Origin: Kushneria marisflavi | Lineage (GTDB): Bacteria > Pseudomonadota > Gammaproteobacteria > Pseudomonadales > Halomonadaceae | NCBI RefSeq assembly: GCF_002157205.1 | Contig: NZ_CP021358.1 | Coordinates: 2,294,001-2,358,000, forward strand | Length of the DNA stretch: 64,000 bases | Direction: 5' to 3' | In this document: piece after piece, positions 37,226-48,090 of the stretch | How the letters are laid out: the number at the start of each line of letters is the position of its first letter | Position numbering within the stretch: position 1 is the stretch's first letter | The notes under the pieces: generated by a model | What the model saw: only the letters and a program-made list of their open reading frames with translations | Databases searched by the model: none | What the model was told of the DNA's origin: nothing | Translations under genes and position numbers: made by a program

Positions 37226-37987
37226 ATGACCCTTTCCCGGCCATCATCACAACGCGATCCTTCGGTACCCGCCTGTCATCTCTGTGACCGGCGCCCGCCC
37301 GAAGTCGATCTGGTTCCACAGCGCGCCGTTCGCCCGGCACTGCATGCCGAGATCGAAACGCTGGCAGCCGGCTGGCAGCCCGGCTGTTATATCTGCCATG
37401 CGGATCTGGCGCGTGTTCGGCGTCACCACCTGCATGCCTGGCTGCATCGCCATCACCGGGGCGCACCGCCGGATCAGGCACTCATCGCCGCCATCGAGAG
37501 CGATGAGCCCGTCTCACGTCCACCGCAGGAGGTCATGCCCGAGCGTGCAGGCCTAGGAGATCGCGCCGCCGACCGCCTGGCCAATCTTGGTGGTAGCTGG
37601 GGCTTTATCCTGAGTTTTACCGTGCTTCTGATCGGCTGGATGGTGCTCAATACAATCGGTCTTCTGGCACGCCCCTTTGATCCCTACCCCTTCATTCTGC
37701 TCAATCTGGTGCTCTCATCGCTGGCGGCGCTGCAGGCGCCGGTCATCATGATGAGCCAGCGACGTCAGGAAGAGAAGGATCGGGCCCGAGCAGAGAGTGA
37801 CTACCGCATCAACCTTATGGCCGAGCTGGAAATTCGCCAGCTCCACGACAAGCTGGATCATGCATTGATCCAGCTGGCCGAGATGCGCGAGCACCCACAG
37901 GCAAGATCCGAACAGGGCGGGAAAACAAAAGACATGGACGCCGCTGAAGGGTGCGATAAGCTGGGCCGATCAAACAGTGGGCAGTGA
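37226..37987 (+). CDS. DUF1003 membrane protein with N-terminal CxxC motifs
   Basis: 253 residues. The DUF1003 core has two helices near 126–147 and 156–180 (GFILSFTVLLIGWMVLNTI, FILLNLVLSSLAALQAP) and then a charged coiled coil (RRQEEKDRARAESDY). Upstream of the core is a region with CHLC (17–20) and CYIC (54–57), resembling a small zinc-binding knuckle. A C-terminal polar tail follows. The function is unknown. The lipoprotein gene starts 15 bases downstream. Confidence 0.7.
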   Translation: MTLSRPSSQRDPSVPACHLCDRRPPEVDLVPQRAVRPALHAEIETLAAGWQPGCYICHADLARVRRHHLHAWLHRHHRGAPPDQALIAAIESDEPVSRPPQEVMPERAGLGDRAADRLANLGGSWGFILSFTVLLIGWMVLNTIGLLARPFDPYPFILLNLVLSSLAALQAPVIMMSQRRQEEKDRARAESDYRINLMAELEIRQLHDKLDHALIQLAEMREHPQARSEQGGKTKDMDAAEGCDKLGRSNSGQ

Positions 37988-38002
37988 CAGGAGAGTATTG
38001 GA

Positions 38003-38548
38003 ATGCGTCAGTGGCAGGTATGGGCAGGTGCCGTATTGATGATGGGGCTGGCCGGCTGTGAAAGCGTGCAGCGAATGGCGCAGAACATTCCGGGCGCCGA
38101 GCATATTCCCGGACTTTCCAGTTCCGGTCCGGTCGAGACGACCGTCCCCAGGCAGGTGCCCTTCCCGGCGGAAACCTACGCGGCACTGCCCAAAACCGGT
38201 ACCGCGACCATCAAGGGCCGGCTGGCCTACAAACTGACGTCGGGGCAGACCGTTTACGGCAACCGGGAGAAGGTCTCGATTGCACCGGCCACCGAGTACT
38301 CGGCGGAAGCCGCCGACAAGGCACTGGCGGGTCAGCGCGTTGAGCCGGCGGACCCACGCGCTCAGGCCTATACCCATGTGACCACCACCGACGCCAACGG
38401 CTATTTTACGGCGACCGACATTCCGGCCGGCACCTTTTACGTCGCCGGCACCGTGGCGCTCCCCAACGGGCAGGGCCGCAGCCCGTTCATCCTCAAGCAG
38501 GTACGGGTGAAAAACGGCGGCTCGGTCAGAGTGGATCTGAGTCGGTAA
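38003..38548 (+). CDS. Lipoprotein with carboxypeptidase-regulatory-like domain
   Basis: 181 residues: a signal peptide with lipobox GLAGC (Cys about 19), a Pro/Ser linker, and a beta-sandwich segment from about 60. The pattern TTTDANGYFTATDIPAGTFYV is that of CarboxypepD_reg/transthyretin-like domains found in envelope proteins. It would be anchored in the outer or inner membrane; its role is unknown. GGAGAG precedes the start. It may be co-transcribed with the DUF1003 gene upstream and the MAPEG gene downstream. Confidence 0.7.
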   Translation: MRQWQVWAGAVLMMGLAGCESVQRMAQNIPGAEHIPGLSSSGPVETTVPRQVPFPAETYAALPKTGTATIKGRLAYKLTSGQTVYGNREKVSIAPATEYSAEAADKALAGQRVEPADPRAQAYTHVTTTDANGYFTATDIPAGTFYVAGTVALPNGQGRSPFILKQVRVKNGGSVRVDLSR

Positions 38549-38606
38549 CGCCCTGGCAGGGGCCGCGCGGCGCCTGTCACGTCAGACCATTTTCCGGAGA
38601 ACATTG

Positions 38607-39050
38607 ATGAAAGCCGCCATGCTCGCGCCTGCTGCCGTACTGATCCTGTGGTCACTGATCATGCTGTTCTGGATGGCCTTCAGCCGTTTCAGGGCGATGA
38701 AGGAAGCCGGCGGCGATCTGAGAAGCGCTCAGCCTAGCGGGCGCGGTCAGGATCTGGAGGGCGTGTTGCCCGAGCGCGCCAACTGGAAGGCGCACAACTA
38801 CACCCATCTGATGGAACAGCCCACGATCTTTTATCCGGCGGTCATCATTCTGGCCGTGATGGGCGCCAGTCCCGTGGATGTGTTCCTTGCCTGGGCCTAT
38901 GTACTGTTTCGCATCATCCACTCCGTGTATCAGGCCACCGTCAATCGCGTGGCGGTGCGCTTTCCCCTGTTTCTGGTCTCGACCCTTGCACTGATCGGGC
39001 TGGCCGTGCGAGCAGTGATGGTGACACTGTTTTCCTCCGGTGCGATCTGA
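38607..39050 (+). CDS. MAPEG-family integral membrane protein
   Basis: 147 residues with four transmembrane helices. The family motif is partly visible (ERANWKAHNYTHLMEQPTIFYP, where Glu, Arg and Asn–His are typical of MAPEG folds), followed by VFLAWAYVLFRIIHSVYQ. Members include glutathione S-transferase-like membrane enzymes, but bacterial ones like this are mostly uncharacterised. The ATG at 38607 follows CCGGAGAAC; the TTG three bases earlier is not needed. Confidence 0.82.
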   Translation: MKAAMLAPAAVLILWSLIMLFWMAFSRFRAMKEAGGDLRSAQPSGRGQDLEGVLPERANWKAHNYTHLMEQPTIFYPAVIILAVMGASPVDVFLAWAYVLFRIIHSVYQATVNRVAVRFPLFLVSTLALIGLAVRAVMVTLFSSGAI

Positions 39051-39058
39051 CCTGCGGG

Positions 39059-39421
39059 TCACGCACGCCTGATCGGTATATCGCGGTCATAGGTCGTGAT
39101 TTCGAAAGGGTTGCCGTCCGGGTCGCTGAAATAAAGCGACCATGCCAACTGGTGATCCTCGAGTCGCGGCGGTTCGGGGAGCCTTTTTGACAGCCAGTCC
39201 TGCCACTGTAAAAACGGCTCGCCGCTGACCCGCAGTGCGATGGTGGTGCGACAGGGCTCGGGCGCCCGCTCGAACAGCGACAGGCAGACGGTGTGGCCAC
39301 TATTGGCCATGATCAGCGGGCCGTTCGGGTCTTCGGCCCAGACCTCAAGGGCCGTCACGCGCTTAAGCCCCAATACGCCCTGATACCAGCGCTCGGCGGC
39401 GGCCCGGTCGGCGACAAACAC
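39059..39421 (-). CDS. VOC/glyoxalase-fold protein, apparently frameshifted at its start
   Basis: 120 residues in the open frame, with a GTG as first available start. The fold is one vicinal-oxygen-chelate unit (RAAAERWYQGVLGLKRV… YFSDPDGNPFEITTYD). In this frame the codons upstream of the GTG spell LDRIDHIHVFVADR, the normal first strand of VOC proteins, but no start codon precedes them. A good ribosome-binding site (GGGAG) and ATG at 39456 sit one frame away. Adding one C to the C4 run (39450–39453) would join them into about 132 residues. So this is either a frameshifted gene or a sequencing error. Confidence 0.65.
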   Translation of the reverse strand: MFVADRAAAERWYQGVLGLKRVTALEVWAEDPNGPLIMANSGHTVCLSLFERAPEPCRTTIALRVSGEPFLQWQDWLSKRLPEPPRLEDHQLAWSLYFSDPDGNPFEITTYDRDIPIRRA

Positions 39422-39504
39422 ATGAATATGATCGATGCGATCCAGCGATGGGGCATGGAAGACGCTCCCTGATTTTTAAGTTTTGAGAAAGTCTCAAGGA
39501 TAAT

Positions 39505-39532
39505 AAAAAACCGGCGCCCTGAGGCGCCGGTT
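39505..39532 (-). terminator. Rho-independent terminator of icd
   Basis: AACCGGCGCC/GGCGCCGGTT around CTGA; read on the minus strand it ends in TTTTTTATTA. It lies 42 bases beyond the icd stop. Confidence 0.88.
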
Positions 39533-39573
39533 TCGTGATGGCCTGTCATGATGGACAGGTTGTTATCAATGCA

Positions 39574-42288
<2,715 letters not shown>

Positions 42289-42912
42289 ATGGCAGGGTCC
42301 TGGCATCAAAAGAAGCAGCGCCTCGGTCATCGGCTGGCGGCGCTGATGGATCATCGGCGTGCGGTCTGGTTGCTGTTCGTGGCGTCGATACTGGAAACCC
42401 TGATCGTCCCCATCCCCATCGAAACAATCCTGATTCCATGGATGGTGTTGCGTCCACAAAAGCGCTGGTGGCTGGCCTCGGTCGCGCTGGCGGGAAATCT
42501 GCTGGCCGCTGCGGTTGGCTACGGGCTCGGTGTCTGGGCGATGGGTCAGTTTAATGATCAACTGATCGGACTGTTTGGCGGGCAGCAGGCGTTCAACGCG
42601 TTTGATCAGCGCTTCAGCGACAATGGCTTTCTGGCCGTGCTGTCGATCGGCGTGATCCCCATTCCGTTTCAGATTGCCATGCTGGTGGCCGGCAGCACCG
42701 GCTACTCCTTTTTCCTGTTCATGCTGGCCGCGCTGCTGGCCCGGGGCGCCCGCTATTTCGGTCTGGCGCTTTTGGTGCACTTCTTCGGTGACAAGGCCCT
42801 CAAGCTCTGGAAGCGCAACGAGCGGACCATGATGGTCCTGCTGGGCGTCGCGGTGGCCGGCTATCTGATCTACAAGGGGATGGGTCTATGGAGCGGTGGC
42901 GGCTCGGCGTGA
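42289..42912 (+). CDS. YqaA/VTT-domain inner-membrane protein
   Basis: 207 residues with four to five helices and the DedA/VTT (SNARE-associated) fold: ETLIVPIPIETILIPWMV, then VALAGNLLAAAVGYGLGV, and GVIPIPFQIAMLVAGSTGYSFFLF. Related proteins act in lipid scrambling or membrane homeostasis; this subfamily is uncharacterised. The ATG at 42289 is chosen because it directly precedes the Lys/Arg-rich N terminus; a GTG at 42259 is a weaker alternative. Confidence 0.75.
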   Translation: MAGSWHQKKQRLGHRLAALMDHRRAVWLLFVASILETLIVPIPIETILIPWMVLRPQKRWWLASVALAGNLLAAAVGYGLGVWAMGQFNDQLIGLFGGQQAFNAFDQRFSDNGFLAVLSIGVIPIPFQIAMLVAGSTGYSFFLFMLAALLARGARYFGLALLVHFFGDKALKLWKRNERTMMVLLGVAVAGYLIYKGMGLWSGGGSA

Positions 42913-42935
42913 GCCGCCACGGTAGGAAGGGTGCG

Positions 42936-45149
42936 CTACCAGTCCATGTTCCAGCCCAGCGAGAAGGTGCGGCCGCGGCCCTGAAACTCGTAAAGCTCCT
43001 CGGGGCCATAGGCCGGTGAATAGAAGATCGCGGCGCGCTGACCCCAGACGGTGGCGTAGCGCTTGTCCAGCAGGTTATCGATGCCGGCCGTGAAGGTGCC
43101 GTAACCATCGGTACGCTGTTGGGCGATCAGATCAAACGTCGTGAAGCCGTCGATGTCGTTATCGCTTGAGGCGCCAAGCTCTGAGGCATCGTCGGACAGG
43201 TCAAAGGCGTGATTGCCCTGCAGGCGCACGGAGCGGTCGCTGTCGGCCCACTCGACAAAGGCGGTGGCGCTGGATAGCGAGGCGTAGCGCGCATCGCGCC
43301 TGTGCCAGTCGCCGTCTTCGCCGAGCTGTTCGGAGCGGGTCAGATGGGCCGTGCCTCCCAGCTCCCAGTGATCGCCCAGAAAACGGGAAGTCGCCGCCTC
43401 GATGCCGTAGTCGCGGCGTTTTTCATCGATGATGCTGGTGCCCAGCTGGCGGTCATTTTCCAGCGCCCGATCCGACCATGCGTAATACAGCGCGACCTGG
43501 GAGTTCCAGTGTCGACTGCGATAGCCCCAGCCCAGCTCGACCTGATCGGTCTGGATGCCTTCAACGGCGTTATCTCCGATATCGAACCGCGCGTTGTTAT
43601 ACACCGCGCCCACGTTGGGCAGCTCAAAGCCCTGGCTGTAGCTTGACCAGAAGCGGTGGCCGCTGTCGTACTCCTGCACCACCCCCAGGTTATAGAGCGT
43701 ATTGCTGTAGCTGTTGCGTCCGCCTGCGTTGCCGCCAGGGGTGCCATTGTCGAAGGCATCGACTTCCACGTCGGCATGCTCCTGGCGCACGCCCCCCTGG
43801 ACCTTGAGATGTTCGGTGGCCTGCCACTCCAGTTGAGCGAAGCCGGCCAGCCCGTCGATCGAGTAGCCCGGGTAGCGCGGTCCGGTCCGATCCGTGGCCA
43901 GCCTCAGGCCCTCGGTGACATCGGAAATATCGCGGTCAAAGAAGGCCTGATCGGAATTGAAGCGCTCGTGGTAGTAGTCCACCCCGTAGGTCAGATCGAG
44001 GTCATCTCGCAGCGCCGCCACAAACAGGGCCTTGGCGCCGCCCAGATCGGTGCGCTGCTCGGAGGCACGAAACTCGACGGCGGTGTTGTCATCCACGTAG
44101 TAGGGGAAGGGCGAGAAGCTGCTGTCTTCTTCGCGGTAATACGCCTGAAAGTAGAAATCCTGCCCCAGCAGATCGGCGTGATGATAGTTGGCGTTGTAGA
44201 GCTTTCGCCGGGTACGCGGGTCGCGATCGGCGTGATAGCCGCCGCGGATGTCGGCGCTGGCAAGGCTGCCCTGATCCAGATCAGGGAAGCGCACGCCACG
44301 ATCACCTTCAAAGCCCGAGTCGTAATGCTGGGCCAGCAGGGACAGGCTCTGCTCCTCGGTCAGATCGATGTCCACCCGTCCCAGCATGTCGAGGGCGCGG
44401 TTGTCCTGTAGATCGGTCTGGGCCAGATCCGGAAAGATTTCCTGATTGTCACCGTCATAAAAGCGCCCGTTCTCCTCGTAGGCCACGCTCAACCGACCGC
44501 GTATCCGCTCGCTGCCGCCCGAAACCGACTGCGCCACGCGGCGGTCAACATCGCGGTGGTTATTAAACCCGGAGGTGGCGCCTACCCGGGTTTCAAAATG
44601 TGGCCCGCCCGCCTCGGGCGTTTTGGTGACGATGTTGATGGTGCCGCCGGTGGCATTGCCGCCGTAAAGGCTGTTGGCGCCGGAAAGCACCTCGATGCGC
44701 TCGACATTGAACGGGTCAATTGAGTCGAACTGGCGCGACAGCCCCCGGGAGCTGGTCATCGAGACGCCGTCGATCAGGATCTGGGGGCTGCGCCCCCGCA
44801 GGTTCTGGCCGTACTCGGTGCGCCCTTCAGGGGCGAAATCGAGTCCCGGGATCAGCTTGCCCAGCATGGTCTTGAGATCCTCGCCGGCCTGAGCCCGGCG
44901 CTCGATCTGCTCTTGATCCACGAGCCAGACGGCCCCGGGGATCTGATCCGGTGAGGCTGGCGTGCGTGAGCCTACCACCACCATGGTCTCGGAAGGCGGT
45001 GACTCGGACGTTGACGCAAGGCTGGCCGTGGTGGCCGTGGTGGTGGCGGCCGATGAAGGCGCTTCGGCGGCAGCGATTGATGGCGCCAGCAGCAGTCCGG
45101 CCGATATCGCCATGGCCAGCGGCGTGATGGCGTCTCCCTGATAAGGCAT
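42936..45149 (-). CDS. iutA: TonB-dependent ferric-siderophore receptor (IutA-like)
   Basis: 737 residues: signal peptide (about 1–28), TonB box-like segment ETMVVVGSR, plug domain (about 60–165, LIDGVSMTSSRGLSRQ, INIVTKTP), then a 22-strand barrel. From memory many segments align with the aerobactin receptor IutA: SIDPFNVERIEV, GRLSVAYEENGRFYDG, YATVWGQRAAIFYSPAYGP, and the final GRGRTFSLGW. The last residue is Trp. It would import ferric aerobactin or another hydroxamate/citrate siderophore. No biosynthesis genes are near. A weak Fur-like box precedes it. Confidence 0.85.
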   Translation of the reverse strand: MPYQGDAITPLAMAISAGLLLAPSIAAAEAPSSAATTTATTASLASTSESPPSETMVVVGSRTPASPDQIPGAVWLVDQEQIERRAQAGEDLKTMLGKLIPGLDFAPEGRTEYGQNLRGRSPQILIDGVSMTSSRGLSRQFDSIDPFNVERIEVLSGANSLYGGNATGGTINIVTKTPEAGGPHFETRVGATSGFNNHRDVDRRVAQSVSGGSERIRGRLSVAYEENGRFYDGDNQEIFPDLAQTDLQDNRALDMLGRVDIDLTEEQSLSLLAQHYDSGFEGDRGVRFPDLDQGSLASADIRGGYHADRDPRTRRKLYNANYHHADLLGQDFYFQAYYREEDSSFSPFPYYVDDNTAVEFRASEQRTDLGGAKALFVAALRDDLDLTYGVDYYHERFNSDQAFFDRDISDVTEGLRLATDRTGPRYPGYSIDGLAGFAQLEWQATEHLKVQGGVRQEHADVEVDAFDNGTPGGNAGGRNSYSNTLYNLGVVQEYDSGHRFWSSYSQGFELPNVGAVYNNARFDIGDNAVEGIQTDQVELGWGYRSRHWNSQVALYYAWSDRALENDRQLGTSIIDEKRRDYGIEAATSRFLGDHWELGGTAHLTRSEQLGEDGDWHRRDARYASLSSATAFVEWADSDRSVRLQGNHAFDLSDDASELGASSDNDIDGFTTFDLIAQQRTDGYGTFTAGIDNLLDKRYATVWGQRAAIFYSPAYGPEELYEFQGRGRTFSLGWNMDW

Positions 45150-45185
45150 GAGGGTTCCCGGGGTCTGGTTGTTATACGTTGGTAT

Positions 45186-45200
45186 TGAGAATATTTCTTA
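45186..45200 (-). promoter_or_regulatory. Possible Fur box upstream of the siderophore receptor
   Basis: TGAGAATATTTCTTA matches the 7-1-7 Fur model TGATAATNATTATCA at about 10 of 14 positions and sits 37–51 bases before the receptor start. The match is moderate in an AT-rich patch. Confidence 0.35.
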
Positions 45201-45324
45201 TTCGTGAAGAGATGTTATCCATCGAGACCGGGACCGGCAACCTGACAGGGTTGGAGGATGATGTGGCCTTCAGCTTGAGCATGGTTTGACGGCCGTCATT
45301 GCTCGCTGCAAAACGTCGTCCCGC

Positions 45325-45352
45325 AAAAAAGCCACCCCGAAGGATGGCTTTT
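45325..45352 (-). terminator. Terminator of the LemA–TPM operon
   Basis: AAAAGCCA pairs with TGGCTTTT, with an inner CC/GG pair and CGAA loop; the minus-strand side ends in a T-run. It lies 41 bases beyond the last TPM gene. Confidence 0.75.
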
Positions 45353-45392
45353 GGTGATGACATATCGGACGTCAGTACCGGCGATAAAACGA

Positions 45393-46046
45393 TCAGCTGA
45401 TGTCGTTCTGGCCCAGCACGATCAGACGATTGGGCAGCTCGTCTCGCTCATGGGTGGCGGGCACATGCGTTTTCAGAATCATGCCACAGGCCTCGACGCA
45501 GTCGATAAATCCCTTCTGGGTATGCCCTTCGCGCACCTTTTGGGTGAAATCGGCCACGATCTCGGCCCACACGGCGTTATCCAGCCGTTGGGAGATGCCG
45601 TGATCGACCAGAATCTCGACGTAGCGCTCGGCTTCCGAAACAAAGATCAGTACGCCGGTGCCGGCCTCGGTCCGGTGCAGGTTCTGTTCGAGAAATTGAC
45701 GCCGGGCGAGATTGGCCGCGCGCCAGAACCGTACGTGGCGAGGAATCAGGTGCGTGATGATCCCGGGCCGGCGAAAGAGGATCGCCAGCACCGCAAACAG
45801 GGCCCACTGCACCAGCAGTACGATCCAGGGGCCGGTCCAGAACACGTCGAGCCCGAACCAGCCGGCCAGCAGGGCCAGCGCCCCGGGCACGATCAGGGCC
45901 ACAAGCCCTGCCCACAGCAGCGGAATATAGGCGTAGTCGTCTGCCCGCGGGGCCAGGACCGTGACGATCTCGGCATCGGTGTCGCGTTCGACGCGGGCAA
46001 TGGCCTCGCCGACCTCGCGCTGTTCGTGCTCTTTGAGTAGTGACAT
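45393..46046 (-). CDS. TPM-domain membrane protein (YgcG-like partner)
   Basis: 217 residues. An N-terminal segment (EQREVGEAIARVERDTDAEIVTVLAP) and a later part (about 105–200, FLEQNLHRTEAGTGVLIFVSE… VDHGISQRL) belong to the TPM domain, interrupted by two or three helices near 40–92. It is the last gene of a three-gene set with LemA and a second TPM protein, an order common in bacteria. The activity is unknown; TPM domains in other organisms are linked to phosphatase activity or photosystem repair. Confidence 0.8.
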   Translation of the reverse strand: MSLLKEHEQREVGEAIARVERDTDAEIVTVLAPRADDYAYIPLLWAGLVALIVPGALALLAGWFGLDVFWTGPWIVLLVQWALFAVLAILFRRPGIITHLIPRHVRFWRAANLARRQFLEQNLHRTEAGTGVLIFVSEAERYVEILVDHGISQRLDNAVWAEIVADFTQKVREGHTQKGFIDCVEACGMILKTHVPATHERDELPNRLIVLGQNDIS

Positions 46047-46075
46047 ACCACGTTATCCTTGTGTGAGCGCGACCG

Positions 46076-46831
46076 TTACCAGCCGCCGGACGCGCCGCCG
46101 CCGCCGAAGCCGCCGCCACCGCCACTGAAACCACCGCCGCCGAGACCGCCTCCCGAGCGGCCACCACCGCCAAGCGCGCCACCCAGCAGCATGCCGCCGA
46201 GCAGTCCGCCTCGACCTCGTCCGCCACGACCGCCACCACCTCGAACGATCATCAGCACGATGAACATCAAAATTGTCAGCCAGATACCGGCACCGCCGAG
46301 CTCGCGGGAATCGCGTTCGCCGCGCTGCTGGCTCCGGGCCAGCGGATCGCCGCCCAGCACCTGGATCATCGCCTGACTGCCTTCCACAATGCCGCGGGCA
46401 TAGTCGCCGTCGCGAAAGGCCGGGGTGATGACCTGATTGATGATGGCGGAAGATTGCGCATCGGTCAGACGCCCTTCAAGGCCATAGCCAACCTCGATGC
46501 GCATCTTGCGCTCATCAACGGCCACGATCAGAAGGGCGCCGTTGTCCTGATCCTTTTGACCGATGCCCCAGGCACGGCCGAGCTGATAGCCGTACTGCTC
46601 GATGGTCTCACCGCTCAGGTCGGGCAGGGTGACCACCACCAGCTGTTCACCGGTGGCCTTTTCGTGGGCCGCCAGCGTCTCGGAGAGCTGCGTTTCGGTA
46701 GACGCATCGAGCAGCTGGGCGTTATCTACCACGCGCCCGGTCAGCTCGGGAAAGTCAGGGGCGGCCTGGACCGCTGCCGTACACAGCAGCAGTACAAGGC
46801 CGACGGCCAGCGAGCGTGTCAGTCGTCTCAC
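46076..46831 (-). CDS. TPM-domain protein with glycine-rich C terminus (YgcG family)
   Basis: 251 residues: a signal peptide (1–23, QAAPDFP), a periplasmic TPM domain (about 28–165, LTGRVVDNAQLLD … KMRIEVGYGLEGRLTD), one transmembrane helix near 185 (IWLTILMFIVLMIV), then a 55-residue tail rich in Gly with Arg and Phe, ending GGGGASGGW. It starts 16 bases after LemA and is followed by the second TPM gene. The Gly-rich tail is typical of this family and is not a DNA repeat element. Confidence 0.85.
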   Translation of the reverse strand: MRRLTRSLAVGLVLLLCTAAVQAAPDFPELTGRVVDNAQLLDASTETQLSETLAAHEKATGEQLVVVTLPDLSGETIEQYGYQLGRAWGIGQKDQDNGALLIVAVDERKMRIEVGYGLEGRLTDAQSSAIINQVITPAFRDGDYARGIVEGSQAMIQVLGGDPLARSQQRGERDSRELGGAGIWLTILMFIVLMIVRGGGGRGGRGRGGLLGGMLLGGALGGGGRSGGGLGGGGFSGGGGGFGGGGASGGW

Positions 46832-46847
46832 GTCATCACCTGCGGCA

Positions 46848-47483
46848 TCAGAATTTCACCTGTGGGGCCTGTTCTGCGTTTTCGGCAGTGGCTTCGAAGT
46901 TTTCGCGGATCGGCAGATCGCTGTACATGATCTTGTGCCAGATGCTGCCCGGGAAGGTACGAATCTCGGTGTTGTAGGCCTCAACCGCCTGGATGAAGTC
47001 GCGTCGTGCCACTGCAATCCGATTTTCCGTGCCCTCGAGCTGGGACTGCAGCGCCAGGAAGTTCTGATTCGACTTGAGGTCCGGGTAGCGTTCCGAGACT
47101 GCCATCAGACGACTCAACGCCCCGCTGAGCTGGCGCTGGGCCTGCTGGAACTGCTGCATCTGTTCGGGGTTGTTGAGCGTGTCGGCATCGACCTGAATCG
47201 AGGTCGCCTTCGAGCGCGCCTCGATGACCGCCGTCAGGGTTTCTCGCTCCTGGTTGGCATACCCCTTCACCGTCTCGACCAGATTGGGGACCAGATCGGC
47301 ACGTCGCTGGTACTGGTTCTCGACCTGTGACCAGGCCGATTTGACCTTCTCATCCAGAGTCGGAATCTTGTTGATGCCACAGCCGGAGAGCGTCAAACAC
47401 AGACACAGCAGCGCCAGACACTGCCAGTGAAGGGCGCGCCGGCCGCCATGAGCGGGAGAAAAATGGTGGTCAGACATGGACAT
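46848..47483 (-). CDS. lemA: LemA-family lipoprotein
   Basis: About 211 residues: a hydrophobic N terminus ending in lipobox LTLSGC (Cys about 35), then the all-helical LemA domain (KSAWSQVENQYQRRADLVPNLVETVKGYA…). LemA genes travel with TPM/YgcG genes. The start is uncertain: ATGs at 47483 and 47477 both lie close to the signal sequence, and neither has a strong ribosome-binding site. The first gene of the operon with two TPM-domain genes, it is probably an envelope complex of unknown function. Confidence 0.85.
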   Translation of the reverse strand: MSMSDHHFSPAHGGRRALHWQCLALLCLCLTLSGCGINKIPTLDEKVKSAWSQVENQYQRRADLVPNLVETVKGYANQERETLTAVIEARSKATSIQVDADTLNNPEQMQQFQQAQRQLSGALSRLMAVSERYPDLKSNQNFLALQSQLEGTENRIAVARRDFIQAVEAYNTEIRTFPGSIWHKIMYSDLPIRENFEATAENAEQAPQVKF

Positions 47484-47680
47484 GGGTCGGGATCTCGAAC
47501 GAACGGGCATGAGGGATGGATGCAGGCAACCGTCAACATGACGGCACACTGATGATGTCAGTCTAGATGCCGCCACGCCAATCGTCGTCAGCGGCCTTGT
47601 CACATGACCAAAGCAGCAGCCGTAAAAGCTGGTGCGCCCACTATGCTTGGATCTGGCATCACGCCCTGGAGAACAGCGTC

Positions 47681-48055
47681 ATGAAGACATTGCGAATCGT
47701 GGTTTGTGGACTGAGCCTGGCACTGGTGCCCGTGCTGGCGCTGGCCACGTCTCCGCCGTCGGAAGAGGACGGGTCATCGACCCAGTCATCCCCCTCCGTG
47801 TCGTCTGTGCAGAATACTGATGAGCTCTCCCGCCCTGGCGGCGCCAGCGGTATGGAGGATCAAAGCGGCAGCATGCAGCGCGAGCGCCAGCAACAGCTCA
47901 AGGATTCTCATGAATCATCCAGCGCAATGGAGCGCCAGCATCAAAAGCAGGGTGTGGGCAGCATGAACGACGACAACACCACCAAAACGCCGCAGGGTAG
48001 CGCCGAGGTTCCCGATGAGCGCACTCAGGATGACACCGCTCCGCCATCACCCTGA
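47681..48055 (+). CDS. Small exported Ser/Gln-rich protein
   Basis: 124 residues: a signal peptide of about 22 (ending ALA-TS), then a highly polar, probably disordered chain rich in Ser, Gln, Asp and Glu (QSSPSVSSVQ, MQRERQQQLKDSHESSSAMERQHQ). There is no known domain and no cysteine in the mature part. The ATG at 47681 follows GGAGAAC. I do not recognise a family; a periplasmic or secreted low-complexity protein is the most that can be said. Confidence 0.6.
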   Translation: MKTLRIVVCGLSLALVPVLALATSPPSEEDGSSTQSSPSVSSVQNTDELSRPGGASGMEDQSGSMQRERQQQLKDSHESSSAMERQHQKQGVGSMNDDNTTKTPQGSAEVPDERTQDDTAPPSP

Positions 48056-48069
48056 GTCGGGTCGAGACC

Positions 48070-48090
48070 TCTGCCTCATGACGAGGCAGA
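48070..48090. terminator. Possible hairpin between convergent genes
   Basis: TCTGCCTC/GAGGCAGA around ATGAC overlaps the 3' end of the MFS gene. It has no T-run, so terminator function is doubtful. Confidence 0.3.

Noticed and set aside
46076..46260. GC-rich repetitive stretch that could look like a DNA repeat
   Set aside because: It encodes the glycine-rich tail of the YgcG-type protein and follows codon phase.
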